A DNA stretch of 64,000 bases from Paramyrothecium sp. XJ0827. Lineage: Eukaryota > Ascomycota > Sordariomycetes > Hypocreales > Stachybotryaceae. Under the pieces are notes generated by a model. It was not told the DNA's origin. It did not search any database and was given only the letters and a program-made list of their open reading frames with translations. The stretch spans positions 1,612,001 through 1,676,000 of the forward strand of contig JAJFPB010000004.1 in NCBI GenBank assembly GCA_020881915.1, read 5' to 3'. Position 1 is the stretch's first letter; each line of letters begins with the position of its first letter. Position numbers and translations under genes: made by a program. This document shows positions 63,273 through 64,000 of the stretch, piece after piece.

Positions 63273-64000
63273 TCAGGTTTTCCTTGCCACATAGACATAT
63301 AATTCATCAACAAACTCCAAGTTACCATCAGTTGCAGCGGCATTCCACTCGTCATGAAACAGCGGCCTTGCTTTCGCCTTGAAGTCCTCCGTCGCTAAGG
63401 GGTCGAGCATGGGCGTGCGCAACAGATAGTCGAATTCCTGATCAGCCTCGGAACCGTTCTTATAGAATGTGCCTCTGCCTTCCTTTGTCAGACTGGCGAA
63501 TTTCTCTACTACAAAGCCCTCGCTTTCTAGGACCTTGCGGAAGTCGTCTTGGGATCTGATCCATCGCCTGCGGAAGGGGAATTCAACGCCAAGACGCTCG
63601 GCGACCGTCTCCATGAGGAGTGCAGATCGGAGATTGCGCTCGTGGGTGACATCAATCGCCATTCGGCCACCGGTCTTGAGATAATTGCGCCAGTGCGCAA
63701 CTACCAGGGCAGGCTCATCAAACAAAACGAACGCGTTGGAGCAGATAATCAGATCGAAGCTGTTCTCCTCGACGTCTGGGCACGTGGCCAAATCACACAC
63801 ATCATGTTGCACCAGCTTCAACCGCCGAGCGACGTCGGGGACTGCGTCGAGTTTCGCTCGGAAAGCATCCAACATCTCGGGTGTGGCATCAACTGCCACG
63901 ACCAGGCCATTGTCGCCAGTATCTCTTGCGGCGCGGATGGCGTCGAGACCAGTGCCGCACGCTAAATCGAGCACGCGATTTCCTGGCTGAACTCCGACCA
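63273..64000 (-). CDS. SAM-dependent class I methyltransferase (partial, N-terminus outside the window)
   Basis: The frame enters from the right edge as VGVQPGNRVLDLACGTGLDA and runs to a TGA at 63273-63275. Motif I (VLDLACGTG) binds S-adenosylmethionine; VVAVDATPEMLDAFR gives the acidic residue at the end of strand 2; HDVCDL, FDLIICSNAFVLFDEP and YLKTGGRMAIDV are motifs post-I, II and III. The C-terminal part (RRRWIRSQDDFRKVLESEGF) is typical of UbiE/Methyltransf_11-like small-molecule enzymes. About 242 residues are visible; the first 40 or so are missing. The substrate cannot be told. Confidence 0.88.
   Translation of the reverse strand, partial: VGVQPGNRVLDLACGTGLDAIRAARDTGDNGLVVAVDATPEMLDAFRAKLDAVPDVARRLKLVQHDVCDLATCPDVEENSFDLIICSNAFVLFDEPALVVAHWRNYLKTGGRMAIDVTHERNLRSALLMETVAERLGVEFPFRRRWIRSQDDFRKVLESEGFVVEKFASLTKEGRGTFYKNGSEADQEFDYLLRTPMLDPLATEDFKAKARPLFHDEWNAAATDGNLEFVDELYVYVARKT

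Overview
The window is nuclear DNA of a filamentous ascomycete (Pezizomycotina, most likely Sordariomycetes). The evidence is the set of housekeeping genes with short spliceosomal introns (mostly 44-140 nt, GTRNGT...YAG, often with a visible CTAAC-type branch site), the pyrimidine-rich leaders with C/A-C-C-ATG-G type starts, and families typical of these fungi: DUF6536 membrane protein, GT90/CAP10 glycosyltransferase, two-finger C2H2 plus fungal transcription factor domain, Mhp1-type LRR protein. I cannot name the species. All exon/intron structures below were inferred by eye from splice signals and protein-family continuity.

Layout. 1-1854 (-): ISWI-class chromatin remodeller, cut by the window start. 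2948-3709 (+): fungal relative of human C16orf72/HAPSTR1. 4258-4961 (-): voltage-gated proton channel Hv1 carrying an in-frame TAA. 6103-6797 (+): Pab2-like nuclear poly(A)-binding RRM protein. 9654-12464 (+): Rsp5/Nedd4 HECT ubiquitin ligase. 13361-14192 (-): complex I PSST/NDUFS7 subunit. 16855-18675 (+): GT90 glycosyltransferase. 19241-21219 (-): Gyp1 Rab-GAP. 22084-24977 (+): Hrp1/Nab4-like RNA-binding protein with a 1.1-kb intron. 25838-26203 (-): possible small protein. 26442-27923 (+): choline-phosphate cytidylyltransferase. 27924-35694: 7.8 kb without a supportable gene. 35695-38975 (+): C2H2/fungal-TF-domain regulator. 42704-46719 (+): C2/EF-hand phosphatidylserine decarboxylase of the Psd2 type. 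47279-47476 (-): possible small Ser/Arg-rich protein. 49191-51370 (-): DUF6536 multi-pass membrane protein. 54466-58210 (-): Mhp1/PPP1R37-like LRR protein with a PP1-docking motif. 60593-61748 (-): ribosomal protein uL18 (L5). 62204-63179 (+): HAD-like hydrolase. 63273-64000 (-): class I methyltransferase, cut by the window end.

The genes do not form an operon or an obvious biosynthetic cluster; this is a core-genome stretch. Some functions touch: CCT and Psd2 both feed phosphatidylcholine/phosphatidylethanolamine synthesis, Pab2 and Hrp1 both act on pre-mRNA 3' ends, and Rsp5 and Gyp1 both act in membrane traffic. Intergenic DNA is unusually rich in short TACC/GGTA words and in simple repeats. 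No transposon, CRISPR array, rRNA or convincing tRNA gene was seen.
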